From contig NZ_BBWV01000001.1 in the NCBI RefSeq assembly GCF_000974785.1, positions 992,001 to 1,056,000 of the forward strand: a stretch of DNA of 64,000 nucleotides, written 5' to 3'. This DNA comes from Flavihumibacter petaseus NBRC 106054. Its GTDB lineage: Bacteria > Bacteroidota > Bacteroidia > Chitinophagales > Chitinophagaceae. Under the pieces are notes generated by a model that was given only the letters and a program-made list of their open reading frames with translations, had not been told where the DNA came from and made no database searches. Within the stretch, counting starts at the first letter, position 1. The number at the start of each line of letters is the position of its first letter. The translations under genes and the position numbers were made by a program. This document shows positions 17,003-26,293 of this stretch, piece by piece.

Positions 17003-17911
17003 TTGAGCAAGCAGTCTCCCAAAGCACTTCTCGCTGTAGCCCTTGTCAGTTTACTCTGGGGTACTACATGGCTTGCGTCAAAATGGGGAGTTGCCTATAT
17101 GCCCGCATTGCAACTCAGTGGCCTCCGGCAACTGCTTGGAGGGAGCCTGTATATTTTGTATTTCCTGACCAAAGGCCGTGCTTTGCCAAAAGGGAAAGAA
17201 TGGCGGCCGGTACTGATTTTAAGCTTTCTGAATATCTTCCTCAGCAATGGCCTGAGTACCTGGGGCGTGAAATATATTTCAAGTGGACTGGCGGCAATCA
17301 TCGCGGCAATGGTACCACTCTGGATCGTTTTGATCTCACTGGTTTCCGGCAAAGCATCATTATCAGGAAAATCAATTGCCGGTTTCCTGTTAGGCTTTGC
17401 AGGAATCTGCATCATATTTTATGATCACCTCAACGACTTCCTGAACGCAGATTTCCGCTTTGGCATCTTTCTTTCCGTACTGGCCACTTTCAGCTGGGCA
17501 TTGGGTTCTGTTTATACCAAAGAACAGGTAAAGGCATTCAATCCCTATTTCAGCATCGGCCTGCAGATGTTTCTCTCCGGGATAGCGCTGACCGCTGTCG
17601 CCTGGCTCACCGATCAGCATATTCCCCTCAGTGAGATCCCGCTTCCTTCCTGGTCAGCAATAATATATCTCGCCACCTTCGGATCAGTCATGGCATTCAT
17701 GGCCTACCTCTACGCGCTCCATCATCTGCCTACCGAACAGGTATCCATCTATTCGTATATCAATCCGATAGTTGCCGTCTTGCTCGGATCGTGGATATTC
17801 TCCGAGCGGCTGAACATCTTTATTGTGATCGGGGGGCTGGTTGCCATTGCGGGCGTATACCTCGTTAATGAGTCATACCGGAAAAAGCCGGATCAATCGG
17901 CATCCCAATAG
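17003..17911 (+). CDS. EamA-family (DMT superfamily) transporter
   Basis: 302 residues with about ten hydrophobic helices arranged as two EamA repeats, beginning KALLAVALVSLLWGTTWLA and, in the second half, RFGIFLSVLATFSWALGSVY. These proteins export small metabolites or amino acids across the inner membrane. The substrate is not predictable. The start is a TTG at 17003 (TTG AGC AAG CAG), as no ATG occurs before the first helix. It lies 24 nt after purH and may be read through from it. Its last 19 nt overlap the convergent deacetylase-like gene. Confidence 0.88.
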   Translation: MSKQSPKALLAVALVSLLWGTTWLASKWGVAYMPALQLSGLRQLLGGSLYILYFLTKGRALPKGKEWRPVLILSFLNIFLSNGLSTWGVKYISSGLAAIIAAMVPLWIVLISLVSGKASLSGKSIAGFLLGFAGICIIFYDHLNDFLNADFRFGIFLSVLATFSWALGSVYTKEQVKAFNPYFSIGLQMFLSGIALTAVAWLTDQHIPLSEIPLPSWSAIIYLATFGSVMAFMAYLYALHHLPTEQVSIYSYINPIVAVLLGSWIFSERLNIFIVIGGLVAIAGVYLVNESYRKKPDQSASQ

Positions 17912-19215
17912 GCATCTTCCTTCATGAATAATTCGTACACGTTCCGCCAGGCAATAAAAGCCGGGTCGGTACCAAGGAAGTTATTGTGCCAGATCGTGAT
18001 AAAACAACCCTGTACTTTCTTGACAGCCGCGTAATACCGCATCAATTCTGCATAGGCTTCCTGGGGATTCAGCTTCTGCTCATACAACGCATTGGCATCC
18101 ATAAAGCAAAAAGGATAAATCGTCAACTCCGTGGATTCATTTTTGGCTAGATTGAACCAATTGTAGGAGGAACAGATCGATGCACGGAATCCATTGGTAG
18201 TGCCATAGCCCATTGAAAACTCCTGGGTAACATCCAAAGCCAGGAGTCGCTCGTAATGCAGGGGCAGACTGAATTTTAGAAAATGCTGCCTGCTTTTGGA
18301 AATGGGCACATCAGCCACCGCTTCGAGCCATTCCAGCTCTTCCTTCAATATTCTGCCATCTGTTGCAACGCTGCTTTGCCAGCTGGGATGAACGCCGATC
18401 TTGTACGTAGCTGCATAGTAGTGGATCAGTTCCTGGAATGCTTTGGTGTCTGTCGGAATGTTCCGGTCGACGCCCTGCCGCTCCTTTGCGACCAGGAAAA
18501 AGTATACGGGTTTGGACCTGCAATAGAGATGAAGCGCGTCAAGCCATTCATAAGCATCGTACGGATCCTTTTCTTTTCCCCTTAATACATTGATGCGCTT
18601 CCAGGCTGACTTCAGGTCTCCCTGCAGCAGGTGCTTTCCGATTCCTCCCATTGTTCTGTACCAACCTTTTGCCGCATAGGCATACATCATATCGATATCG
18701 TACGTCGGAATAAACTTGAAACTTTTCCGGCGAAACAAATATTCGGGGAACTTTTCCTGCAACAGCGATTGCCACTTTACAAGCCAGTAATTGACCAGAG
18801 GTTCATGAAGGAACCCCTCCCGGTAAGCCAGGGAGTTGACATGATGGAACCTGCCGAAACTGTCCGGAACTGTCGTCAGGTATTCTTCGTAGCGGCTGAT
18901 CAGGTAAAAAATAGCGGAAAGGATGTCAAATGGCAGGTCACCGCCCTGGGTTGCGAAAAACGCCTTCAAACCCTCCCATCTGAAGCAACTTATTTCCCAT
19001 CCGCGCAAGTCGCTTTCAGCGAGCAGGCCAACCGGAACAATATGATACTCCCTGTCAGTTAATCTATCCGGACTATAATTGATCCTGGCCCCTTCATAAT
19101 GATGAAATACCTGGAGATCGGTTGTAAGTCGGGCCTCCAGGACAAATATTTCACGATTGAGAAAATCAATCATGTAATGAAGGCGCGGCGACAATTCCTT
19201 CGCATAGATCAGCAT
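17893..19215 (-). CDS. Polysaccharide deacetylase-like protein with an N-terminal DUF7033-like region
   Basis: 440 residues. The C-terminal two-thirds resemble a NodB-type carbohydrate esterase: FIPTYDIDMMYAY gives the metal-binding DID, IGVHPSW supplies the HxxxW/HPS motif, and ITIWHNNFLG matches the terminal catalytic histidine strand. The first 170 residues (IDFLNREIF, AIFYLISRYEEYL, NSLAYREGFLHEPLVNYWL) look like the DUF7033 region found ahead of such domains in Bacteroidota. There is no signal peptide, so it is probably cytoplasmic and may act on a cell-surface glycan precursor. It starts two bases after the LutB stop. The metal site is incomplete by simple inspection, so activity is uncertain. 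Confidence 0.75.
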   Translation of the reverse strand: MLIYAKELSPRLHYMIDFLNREIFVLEARLTTDLQVFHHYEGARINYSPDRLTDREYHIVPVGLLAESDLRGWEISCFRWEGLKAFFATQGGDLPFDILSAIFYLISRYEEYLTTVPDSFGRFHHVNSLAYREGFLHEPLVNYWLVKWQSLLQEKFPEYLFRRKSFKFIPTYDIDMMYAYAAKGWYRTMGGIGKHLLQGDLKSAWKRINVLRGKEKDPYDAYEWLDALHLYCRSKPVYFFLVAKERQGVDRNIPTDTKAFQELIHYYAATYKIGVHPSWQSSVATDGRILKEELEWLEAVADVPISKSRQHFLKFSLPLHYERLLALDVTQEFSMGYGTTNGFRASICSSYNWFNLAKNESTELTIYPFCFMDANALYEQKLNPQEAYAELMRYYAAVKKVQGCFITIWHNNFLGTDPAFIAWRNVYELFMKEDAYWDAD

Positions 19216-19217
19216 GC

Positions 19218-20600
19218 TCAGGACATATTATTTTGTTCGCGCCAAATCTGGTTAAAACTCTTTTCGGGAAAATGAATCGGTCCGCGTTGTTCTTTCCAGC
19301 CGGTAAGCAACTGGTTGACTACCCAGTTTTTCAAGCCGGCTTTACCCTTGTTCATCCATTTACGTTTCATCACGCCGATCTTCCATCCTTTCCAGGCCAT
19401 CTTTTCCGACCAATTGACATACCCTTCCTTTACGGCATCATGACGATTCTCCAGCAACAGTTCGTGCAGGTTTATTCGTACAGCACATACTTCTGTACAG
19501 TTGCCGCATAATGATGATGCATGGCTCAGGTGTTTCCATTTGTCCAGGTTCCGCAGATGGGGAGTGATCACACTGCCGATCGGACCACTATAGGTGGTTC
19601 CATAGGCATGTCCGCCGATATTCTTGTAAACCGGGCAGGCATTTAAGCAGGCTCCGCAACGAATGCAGTAAAGGCTTTCACGGCTTGCGGGATGCTGGAG
19701 GATATTGGTGCGGCCATTATCCAGCAGGATAACGATCATCTCTTCCGGACCGTCTTTTTCGTGGGACAGCCGGGGGCCGCTGACAATGGAATTGTAAACC
19801 GTCATCTGCTGCCCGGTTCCGTAGGTAGCGAGCAGCGGCCAGAATAAGCCAAGGTCGGTAATGGAAGGGATCACTTTCTCGATACCTGTTACCACAATAT
19901 GGGTTTTGGGCCACGCACAGCTCAGCCGGCCATTTCCTTCGTTTTCAGTAATGGCGATACCGCCAATATCGCTGATGATAAAATTAGCGCCGGTGATGCC
20001 GACTTCAGCTTCAATATACTTGTCGCGCAGCCTCGCCCTGGCTTCCAGGGTGAGCTCGGTTGGGGTGAGTTTCGGGCTGGTTCCAAGCTTTTCCGCAAAC
20101 AGTTTTGCCACATCCTCCTTGCTCTTGTGCATGGCAGGTGTCACAATATGGTAGGGCGGTTCATTGTCCAGTTGCTGAATATATTCACCCAGGTCTGTTT
20201 CAACGCTTTCGATATGATTGCTTTCCAGGAACTCGTTAAGCTTGATCTCTTCCGTGACCATGCTTTTGCTTTTCACGATGGTCCTGCAGTTTTTGTCCTG
20301 GCAGATTTTCAGTATGGCTGCATTTGCTTCTTCCGCATTTTCCGCCCAGATCACCCGGCCGCCTCTGGCTGTAAAGGCTGCCTCGAAACTTTCGAGCATC
20401 TGGTCAAGCGTTTCAATCGCCCGCCATTTGATGTTTTTCGCTCTCTCACGGGCCAGTTGAAGATCCTGGAATTGCGCTTTCCCTTTAGGAACAACAGCGT
20501 TATACCTGCCAATATTAAAATTGATCTTCCGTCGATGGTCCAGATCAGCCGCTTTTACACGGCTTTTGGCCATAAACACTGCCTTTTGCTCATTTGCCAT
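19218..20600 (-). CDS. LutB/LldF-family iron-sulfur protein
   Basis: 460 residues. The N-terminal LUD domain (about 60-290) includes GEYIQQLDNEPPYHIVTPAMH and VGITGANFIISDIGGIAITENEGNGR. Two 4Fe-4S motifs follow: CIRCGACLNACPVY and the second cluster CGNCTEVCAVRI. The C-terminal DUF3390-like tail ends at SFNQIWREQNN. LutB works with LutA and LutC to oxidise L-lactate to pyruvate. In this window LutC-like DNA is 16 kb away and no LutA (CCG-domain) gene is seen, so the complex must be assembled from separate loci or this protein serves another partner. It lies between the DUF3109 gene (48-nt gap) and the deacetylase-like gene (2-nt gap). Confidence 0.92.
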   Translation of the reverse strand: MANEQKAVFMAKSRVKAADLDHRRKINFNIGRYNAVVPKGKAQFQDLQLARERAKNIKWRAIETLDQMLESFEAAFTARGGRVIWAENAEEANAAILKICQDKNCRTIVKSKSMVTEEIKLNEFLESNHIESVETDLGEYIQQLDNEPPYHIVTPAMHKSKEDVAKLFAEKLGTSPKLTPTELTLEARARLRDKYIEAEVGITGANFIISDIGGIAITENEGNGRLSCAWPKTHIVVTGIEKVIPSITDLGLFWPLLATYGTGQQMTVYNSIVSGPRLSHEKDGPEEMIVILLDNGRTNILQHPASRESLYCIRCGACLNACPVYKNIGGHAYGTTYSGPIGSVITPHLRNLDKWKHLSHASSLCGNCTEVCAVRINLHELLLENRHDAVKEGYVNWSEKMAWKGWKIGVMKRKWMNKGKAGLKNWVVNQLLTGWKEQRGPIHFPEKSFNQIWREQNNMS

Positions 20601-20648
20601 AGCGATGTGTTGGTCCCGTCTAAATTAATCCCAAAAATGAAAAAATCG

Positions 20649-21227
20649 TTATTTCTTAACCACGAATGTGTGATGATAGGCATCCAGGGCATCGTAGTAT
20701 TCCTGACCGTATTTCCGGATCAGCGGCTCCTTAAGGAACTGGTAAACGGGAACCTTTAGTTTTTTTCCCAGGGCGCAGGCGGGGCTGCAAAGTGTTTCCC
20801 TTGGTTCGTAGTTGAGCAATTCATATTCCCGGCCGACTTTTACCCGGATAGGAAACAGGTGGCAGCTGATGGGTTTCTTCCAGTCGATCTTGCCATCATT
20901 GTATGCCTGTTCGAAAGCACATTTGATGATGCCCTGCGCATCGCGGTAACCATATGCGCAGATACCGTCGTCATTGGCCGGAGTTACCCAGCCAAATTCC
21001 TTGTCGTACTGGTAACGGCCATTCTTTTCGATATTCCTGATCCCCGCCTTTGTCAGGTAGGGCTTAACGATCTCGTAGACCTGGTTGATGATGTCGAGCT
21101 CTTTGGTGTCAAGCGGTGCTCCTGTATCCCCATCCTCACAGCACCCCCCCTTGCACCGGGCAAGGTCGCAAACAAACTTTTCCTGAACAATCTCATCACT
21201 CACCAGGGTATGCTCAATAGCAATCAT
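20649..21227 (-). CDS. DUF3109-family cysteine-rich protein
   Basis: 192 residues with a metal-binding cysteine pattern: VCDLARCKGGCCEDGDTGAP near the N-terminus, GICAYGYRDAQGIIKCAFE in the middle, and SCHLFPIRV plus LCSPACALGKKL near the C-terminus. This is the DUF3109/YkgJ-like arrangement suspected of chelating iron or zinc. The function is unknown. The ATG at 21225-21227 follows a perfect -7 element (21242-21249). The downstream LutB gene on the same strand may share its transcript. Confidence 0.85.
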   Translation of the reverse strand: MIAIEHTLVSDEIVQEKFVCDLARCKGGCCEDGDTGAPLDTKELDIINQVYEIVKPYLTKAGIRNIEKNGRYQYDKEFGWVTPANDDGICAYGYRDAQGIIKCAFEQAYNDGKIDWKKPISCHLFPIRVKVGREYELLNYEPRETLCSPACALGKKLKVPVYQFLKEPLIRKYGQEYYDALDAYHHTFVVKK

Positions 21228-21241
21228 GCAACAGCTTTTCG

Positions 21242-21249
21242 CAAAGGTA
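21242..21249 (-). promoter_or_regulatory. -7 element upstream of the DUF3109 gene
   Basis: TACCTTTG on the minus strand is a perfect TAnnTTTG match ending 14 nt before the ATG. No convincing -33 element is seen. Confidence 0.5.
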
Positions 21250-21297
21250 CTTATTGAACGGAATTTGTTTTATTTTACCCTACCTTAAACTTCCTCC

Positions 21298-22566
21298 ATG
21301 ATTTTTCGCCTTCGCTTGCTGCTGCTCGGTCTGCTGACGGGCGGAATGCTGTGCGCCCAGCCGGCTGCCACCATCAGCAAACCCGGATTTGAACGGTTTA
21401 CAGCCATTGCACAGGAATATGTCGACAACCACTGGATAGCCGGTGCAACGATGGTCGTCTGGCAAAACGGCAACCCCGTATACCAGGCTGCTGTGGGCTT
21501 TGCTGACCTGCGATCGAAGACGAAGCTCCGTACAGACCATATCTTCCGCATCGCTTCCCAAACCAAGGCGATCACCACTACAGCGGTAATGATCCTTTTC
21601 GATGAAGGAAAAATATTGCTGGACGACCCCATATCCAGGTATATTCCTGCATTTGCCAAAAGCGGCGTACTCGAAAAATTCAATGAACGTGACACGACTT
21701 TCACCATAAAACCGCTCACCCGCGCCATTACGATCCGTGACCTGCTTACCCATACTTCCGGTGTCGGCTATGCGCAGATCGGCTCCGAAGCAACAACCGC
21801 CATAGCCAAAAAGATGGGCATCTACGCGGGGATCGGTGTGCCTTCACTTTCATTGAAAGACCAGGTGGATAAGATGGCCGCCCTCCCGCTGGAACACCAG
21901 CCTGGTGAGAAATTTACCTATGGCCTGAATATCGACATCCTGGGTCGCCTCGTAGAAATAGTCAGTGGTCTTCCGCTGGACCAGTTCTTCCGGCAGCGGA
22001 TTTTCGACCCGCTGGGCATGAACGATACATGGTTCTACCTGCCGGCAGACAAACAAGGCCGGCTGGTTGCGCTGAATGGAGAAGACAGTACCGGCAAGGT
22101 GATTCCGCTTGATCCCAATGCAAAATTCGGTAGTGAAATATTTGATCTCGATTACCCGAAAGCGAAAGGGAAATTATTCGCAGGGGGAGCAGGTCTGGTA
22201 TCTACCGCCAATGACTACGCGATATTTATGCAGATGATCCTGAACGGCGGAATTTACAAGGGTAAAAGAATTCTCAGCAACAATGCCGTTCAACTGATGA
22301 CGCATAACCAGATTGGCGCCCTGAATGAAGGCAATAATAAATTCGGCCTGGGTTTCGAAATAACCACCGAACAGGGCGCCGCAAGGTTGGGTATGTCGCC
22401 GGGAAGCCTCAGTTGGGGTGGCGCTTTCAGTTCCTCTTACTGGATTGATCCGCAAAGGAAGATCGTGGCACAGCTTTTCATCAACCAGTTTTCCAACTCA
22501 CATGGTGAGATCCACGACAAATTCAAGGTACAGGTGAATGCCGCTATTTCCAGCGGAGGGTATTGA
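21298..22566 (+). CDS. Serine hydrolase, beta-lactamase (class C-like) family
   Basis: 422 residues with a signal peptide (LRLLLLGLLTGGMLCAQ). The beta-lactamase fold carries the nucleophile motif SQTK with S87 and K90, the YxN motif as YGLN near 203, and a third block around LSWGGAFSSSYWIDP. In this third block the HxG of EstB/AmpC-like enzymes is replaced by WGG, as in several family members. Such periplasmic proteins are esterases, D-aminopeptidases or peptidoglycan-recycling enzymes rather than true beta-lactamases. It is transcribed away from the DUF3109 gene and its 3' end overlaps gldD by 23 nt. Confidence 0.88.
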   Translation: MIFRLRLLLLGLLTGGMLCAQPAATISKPGFERFTAIAQEYVDNHWIAGATMVVWQNGNPVYQAAVGFADLRSKTKLRTDHIFRIASQTKAITTTAVMILFDEGKILLDDPISRYIPAFAKSGVLEKFNERDTTFTIKPLTRAITIRDLLTHTSGVGYAQIGSEATTAIAKKMGIYAGIGVPSLSLKDQVDKMAALPLEHQPGEKFTYGLNIDILGRLVEIVSGLPLDQFFRQRIFDPLGMNDTWFYLPADKQGRLVALNGEDSTGKVIPLDPNAKFGSEIFDLDYPKAKGKLFAGGAGLVSTANDYAIFMQMILNGGIYKGKRILSNNAVQLMTHNQIGALNEGNNKFGLGFEITTEQGAARLGMSPGSLSWGGAFSSSYWIDPQRKIVAQLFINQFSNSHGEIHDKFKVQVNAAISSGGY

Positions 22567-23200
22567 CCAGGTGAACCAGGTCCTGCTTCAGAAAGCTGTT
22601 GACGGGTTTGAGTGAGTCCTCATTCGGCGTTGCATCGAAATACAGGGCTCCGCGAAGGAAGTGTTTCACGCTGTCGCTCAGCAGGAACTGATTGGCCGTG
22701 GCCGTATTGCCACCAATTCTGAAGAAAACGCCGCTGATCCCATTCGGACTGGTGAAAACGCTGTCTTCAATTGCGCTGGCTTTGTAGGAATGTTTGAAGG
22801 ACAGCGCATACGATCCATTCAGCAATTTATCAAACTGGTTTACACCAATCGAATCCACGTATTCTCCTTTTGCATTTTTCACTTTGTACCGCGCCTTTCC
22901 GCCGATCTCGTTGTAACTGATATAAATCCTGCCACCGAGAGACGGAATATCAATGTTGATCCAGTAGGGATTTTCCGGCTGCTCTTCAAAAAAAGTGCTG
23001 TCGCGGCTGATCCTGCCATACACCGGGTATTCAAAAGTGTAGGGGAATCCTGCACTGTCGAATTTCTGGTAGGCATGTTCCGGGAGGTCTAATTTGTAAT
23101 ATCCCCTGGGCTTAGGCGTATAGGTACTGTTGCAACCGGCCAGTACAAGGAGAAACATTGTTGCGATGATCAGGGTTCTGGAAAATGAGGACTGGCGCAT
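22544..23200 (-). CDS. gldD: Gliding motility lipoprotein GldD
   Basis: 218 residues with a lipoprotein signal ending in LLVLAGC (Cys about 22). It is followed by the family signature YTPKPRGYYKLDLPEHAYQ and by YISYNEIGGKARY and PNGISGVFFRIGGNTATANQF. In Flavobacterium johnsoniae, GldD is needed for gliding and secretion by the type IX system. The gene follows gldE by 4 nt and belongs to the block mutY, ssb, gldE, gldD. The 3' end overlaps the convergent hydrolase gene. The rest of the gliding and T9SS machinery is not in the window, so motility itself cannot be concluded. Confidence 0.92.
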   Translation of the reverse strand: MRQSSFSRTLIIATMFLLVLAGCNSTYTPKPRGYYKLDLPEHAYQKFDSAGFPYTFEYPVYGRISRDSTFFEEQPENPYWINIDIPSLGGRIYISYNEIGGKARYKVKNAKGEYVDSIGVNQFDKLLNGSYALSFKHSYKASAIEDSVFTSPNGISGVFFRIGGNTATANQFLLSDSVKHFLRGALYFDATPNEDSLKPVNSFLKQDLVHLVNTLRWK

Positions 23201-23204
23201 GGGC

Positions 23205-24521
23205 TTAAACGGGATGGATGGTCACCTTTACTTTTTGAATTCTGTTACGATCGATCTCCTGGACAGTGAATTGGAAATCACCGACAACTACGGATTCTTC
23301 CTTAGCGGGGATCTTTCCCGAGATTTCCAGAATGAGACCAGCAAGGGAATCGCTTTCGCCGCGAACTTTATCAAACGTATCCAGTGGAAGACCCATGGTC
23401 TTGCACACATCGTTGATCATCGTTCTCCCCTCAAAAACGTAGTTATTGTCGTCGAGTTTCTTGTTGACACTTTCTTCATCATCAAATTCATCACGGATAT
23501 CTCCGATGATCTCTTCCATGATATCTTCAAGGGTAACGATGCCACTGGTACCACCGAATTCATCCACCACAATGGCGAAATGGGTGCGGCGGGTGCGGAA
23601 CTCCTGCAAAAGATCTTCAATCATTTTCTGTTCATGCACAAAATAAGGTTGCCGCATCAGTGTATGCCAGTTGAAGTCGTCCTTTTCATCAATATAGGGA
23701 AGGATGTCTTTCGAATGGATCAGCCCCATCACTTCATCCAGGCTGTTCCGGTAAACCGGAACCCTTGAATAGTGCAGGGACTCAAGCTGTTTGATCAGTT
23801 CGTGAAAGCTGACATGATAATTGATCCCGCTGACGTCGAGGCGGGTGCGCATGATCTGCTTCACCGTGATGTTGCCAAACTTGGCGATACCCCGAAGAAT
23901 GTTTTTTTCTTCTTCCGAAGCATTACTGTCTTCTTCAAGTTCTTCTATATGGGCGCCGCCATATTCTGCGCCTAGCGATTTTTCAATGCTTTCCGTCATG
24001 CCCACAAGCCAGATGCTGATCCGCCTGAAAAGCAGGTGAACAATTTCGACGAGATAACTGGCATCACGGGCGAAGCGAAGGTTATTCTGAGCTGCATAGA
24101 CTTTCGGCAGCACTTCTCCAAACAATATGAGGAAAAATGTAATGAGCACTATTTTGATGAGCACGTCGATAAAAGGAAACGTACTCTTAATCGGCAATAG
24201 CTGATCAATCAGGAAGTTGGACAAAATAATGATAGCGATATTGACAAAGGCATTGCCGATACGCATGGATCCCAGCAACAATTTAGGTTCGTCCAGGAGG
24301 TTGACAATTCTTTTCCAGGAACCTCCCTGTTTGGTTTTCAACATATTGATATCGCGGTGGGAAAGGCTGAAAAAAGCCACCTCTGCACCCGATAGAAAGT
24401 AGGAAACCACCAGCAGTGCCAGGATGAGAATTACCAGCAATGTGGTACCCTGCAGATTTGCTGCAAGCAGGATGGGATGGAAAATATGAAGAAGGGGTAG
24501 ATCTACCGATACGTACTCCAA
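23205..24521 (-). CDS. gldE: Gliding motility-associated protein GldE (CNNM/CBS-domain membrane protein)
   Basis: 438 residues from a TTG at 24519-24521; no ATG occurs before the membrane domain. The N-terminal DUF21/CNNM domain has about four helices (LLVILILALLVVSYFLSGAEVAFFS at the start). Two CBS motifs lie in the middle (GINYHVSFHELIKQLE; PVYRNSLDEVMGLIHSKDIL; HFAIVVDEFGGTSGIVTLEDI). The CorC_HlyC domain ends the protein. Homology is to magnesium/cobalt efflux-associated CorC proteins. In gliding bacteria it is known as a partner of GldD. Upstream is ssb (47-nt gap). Confidence 0.9.
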   Translation of the reverse strand: MEYVSVDLPLLHIFHPILLAANLQGTTLLVILILALLVVSYFLSGAEVAFFSLSHRDINMLKTKQGGSWKRIVNLLDEPKLLLGSMRIGNAFVNIAIIILSNFLIDQLLPIKSTFPFIDVLIKIVLITFFLILFGEVLPKVYAAQNNLRFARDASYLVEIVHLLFRRISIWLVGMTESIEKSLGAEYGGAHIEELEEDSNASEEEKNILRGIAKFGNITVKQIMRTRLDVSGINYHVSFHELIKQLESLHYSRVPVYRNSLDEVMGLIHSKDILPYIDEKDDFNWHTLMRQPYFVHEQKMIEDLLQEFRTRRTHFAIVVDEFGGTSGIVTLEDIMEEIIGDIRDEFDDEESVNKKLDDNNYVFEGRTMINDVCKTMGLPLDTFDKVRGESDSLAGLILEISGKIPAKEESVVVGDFQFTVQEIDRNRIQKVKVTIHPV

Positions 24522-24568
24522 AGCAGTTGATTTATGTCCAGGTGCAAATTTGCAATAAAAATCCGGAA

Positions 24569-25003
24569 TCAGAAGGGCAGGTCCTGGTTCGGCTCTGGTG
24601 GCGCATCTGCGCTGCTCATACCTTCAAGACCTTCGCCGGGCATACCATTCATGCCATGACCGTGAAGGTCGGTTCTCTTGTCGAGCATAATGAGATTATC
24701 ACCGACCACTTCTGTAGCGAATTTTTTGTTACCCTCTTTATCCTCCCAGCTCCTGGTACGAAGCCGGCCTTCAATATATACAAGACTTCCTTTGTGCAGG
24801 TATTTCTGGGCCAGTTCTGCAAGGCCCCTCCAAAGTACAACGGTATGCCATTCTGTTTGGGAAATCAGCTTGCCGGCGCGGTCCTTATAGGTTTCCGTGG
24901 TAGCGAGCGAAAATTTTGCCACTGCAATGTTTCCTTCAAGGAACTGTACATCAGGGTCTTTTCCCAGGTTGCCGATCAACATCACTCTGTTTACGCCTCT
25001 CAT
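24569..25003 (-). CDS. ssb: Single-stranded DNA-binding protein
   Basis: 144 residues. The OB-fold domain opens with GVNRVMLIGNLGKDPDVQF and contains WHTVVLWRGLAELAQKYL and GSLVYIEGRLRTRSW. A flexible Gly/Met-rich linker leads to the acidic tip DLPF, the docking site for replication and repair proteins. It protects single-stranded DNA during replication, repair and transformation. It sits between mutY and gldE, the same order I recall from Flavobacterium. Confidence 0.96.
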   Translation of the reverse strand: MRGVNRVMLIGNLGKDPDVQFLEGNIAVAKFSLATTETYKDRAGKLISQTEWHTVVLWRGLAELAQKYLHKGSLVYIEGRLRTRSWEDKEGNKKFATEVVGDNLIMLDKRTDLHGHGMNGMPGEGLEGMSSADAPPEPNQDLPF

Positions 25004-25080
25004 ATTTATTCATTTGAGGTTAAGATTCGTCTGTTTCTCTGGTCGTACTCTCTAAAATTAATTTTTTTCGATGGGATATG

Positions 25081-25104
25081 GGGGAAGAAATATTGTTTCT
25101 CCCC
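25081..25104 (-). terminator. Hairpin after mutY
   Basis: On the minus strand GGGGAGAAA pairs with TTTCTTCCCC (one bulge) right after the mutY stop. No T-run follows, so this may be an RNA-stabilising or weak termination hairpin. Confidence 0.4.
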
Positions 25105-25106
25105 GT

Positions 25107-26165
25107 TCAGATCGCGTGTTTTTCAAGGTAGCGGGTGATGAAGCGGGGAAACGCGAGATCTGCGAGCGCTTTTTTGGGAATGCTCCGGTAAGCATGCGAT
25201 TTTTCAAGTGGTTTTTCCAGGTCTACATGCGTAAATAAGCCTTCAATTGTCTGGTGGGTAAGTTGTTGCCGGTGCACAGCAGAAACAGTGGTAATATTTC
25301 CTTTCCATCCCGGAATCAGCTTATCCAGCGCCCGTTTCAGCTTTTTTGGATCAGCAGTAAGCCCGCTTTCAGATTCCCAAAGTACCCATTCATGCAGGTC
25401 TTTCCAGATATCAGCGTTCACCCGCTGCCGGATATAATAATTGTCTTTATAGCGAAGGATGAAGAAGTGAAAATGTCTTTTTTTCTTTTGAATGGCTTTC
25501 GATTTGACGGGAAGCTGATTTACAAATCCATGTCGGAATGCCTGGCAATCAGGCGCCTGTACACATTCTGAACAAAGTGGTTGCTTTGGTTTACAGATGA
25601 TCGCGCCGAAATCCATAATTGCCTGGTTAAAGGTACCTGGCGATGAAAAATCCAGCAGCCCCTGTGCCAGCCGGGTAAAAAGCTTTTTTCCTTCGGGAGA
25701 ATCTATCGGAGTATTGATGCCGAAATAGCGCGACAAAACCCTGAAAACGTTGCCATCCAGCACTGCAAAGGGCTGATCAAAGGCGAATGAGGCAATAGCT
25801 GCGGCGGTATAGGCACCTACTCCTTTCAGTTTCAACAGTGATTCGTAGGTAGAGGGAAAATTTCCATTGTTTTCGAATGCTATATAACGGGCAGTCGACA
25901 GGAGGTTACGGCAGCGGCTGTAGTACCCCAGGCCTTCCCAACATTTGAACACCTTTTCGTCGGGAGCGAGGGCCAGATCCTGAACCGTCGGGAAGGCATC
26001 TATAAACCGATGGTAATATGCAAGTCCCTGTTCTACACGTGTTTGCTGCAAAATAACCTCGCTGAGCCAGATCCGGTAGGGATTTTTTTCCCCTTTCCAG
26101 GGCATTTCCCGCTCATTCCGGGTGCGATTCCAGTTCATTAACAGGGTGGAGAAATTATTTTGCAT
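25107..26165 (-). CDS. mutY: A/G-specific adenine glycosylase
   Basis: Removes adenine mispaired with 8-oxoguanine. The 352 residues hold the catalytic glutamate E36 in SEVILQQTRVEQG, the helix-hairpin-helix LKGVGAYTAAAIASFAF, the catalytic aspartate near D137 in VLDGNVFRVLSRYFG, and four iron-sulfur cysteines at 191, 198, 201 and 207 (C-x6-C-x2-C-x5-C). The C-terminal NUDIX-like domain that recognises oxoguanine spans about 225-350. The start ATG at 26163-26165 is divergent from the HU gene across a 128-nt AT-rich gap. Confidence 0.95.
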   Translation of the reverse strand: MQNNFSTLLMNWNRTRNEREMPWKGEKNPYRIWLSEVILQQTRVEQGLAYYHRFIDAFPTVQDLALAPDEKVFKCWEGLGYYSRCRNLLSTARYIAFENNGNFPSTYESLLKLKGVGAYTAAAIASFAFDQPFAVLDGNVFRVLSRYFGINTPIDSPEGKKLFTRLAQGLLDFSSPGTFNQAIMDFGAIICKPKQPLCSECVQAPDCQAFRHGFVNQLPVKSKAIQKKKRHFHFFILRYKDNYYIRQRVNADIWKDLHEWVLWESESGLTADPKKLKRALDKLIPGWKGNITTVSAVHRQQLTHQTIEGLFTHVDLEKPLEKSHAYRSIPKKALADLAFPRFITRYLEKHAI

Positions 26166-26293
26166 AATATCGTAACGAAAAATATTTCAATTTAATTCAA
26201 AATCAATAAATTGCATAAGTGTTGCACGGGTAAGAAGATTCACTTATATTAACAAACAGATACATATTTGTTGGAGACTCAAAAAAGGTCAAT

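Noticed and set aside
19899-20759. 286-codon open frame antisense to LutB and DUF3109 genes
   Set aside because: It runs through two well-supported genes and the gap between them, and no homology is evident.
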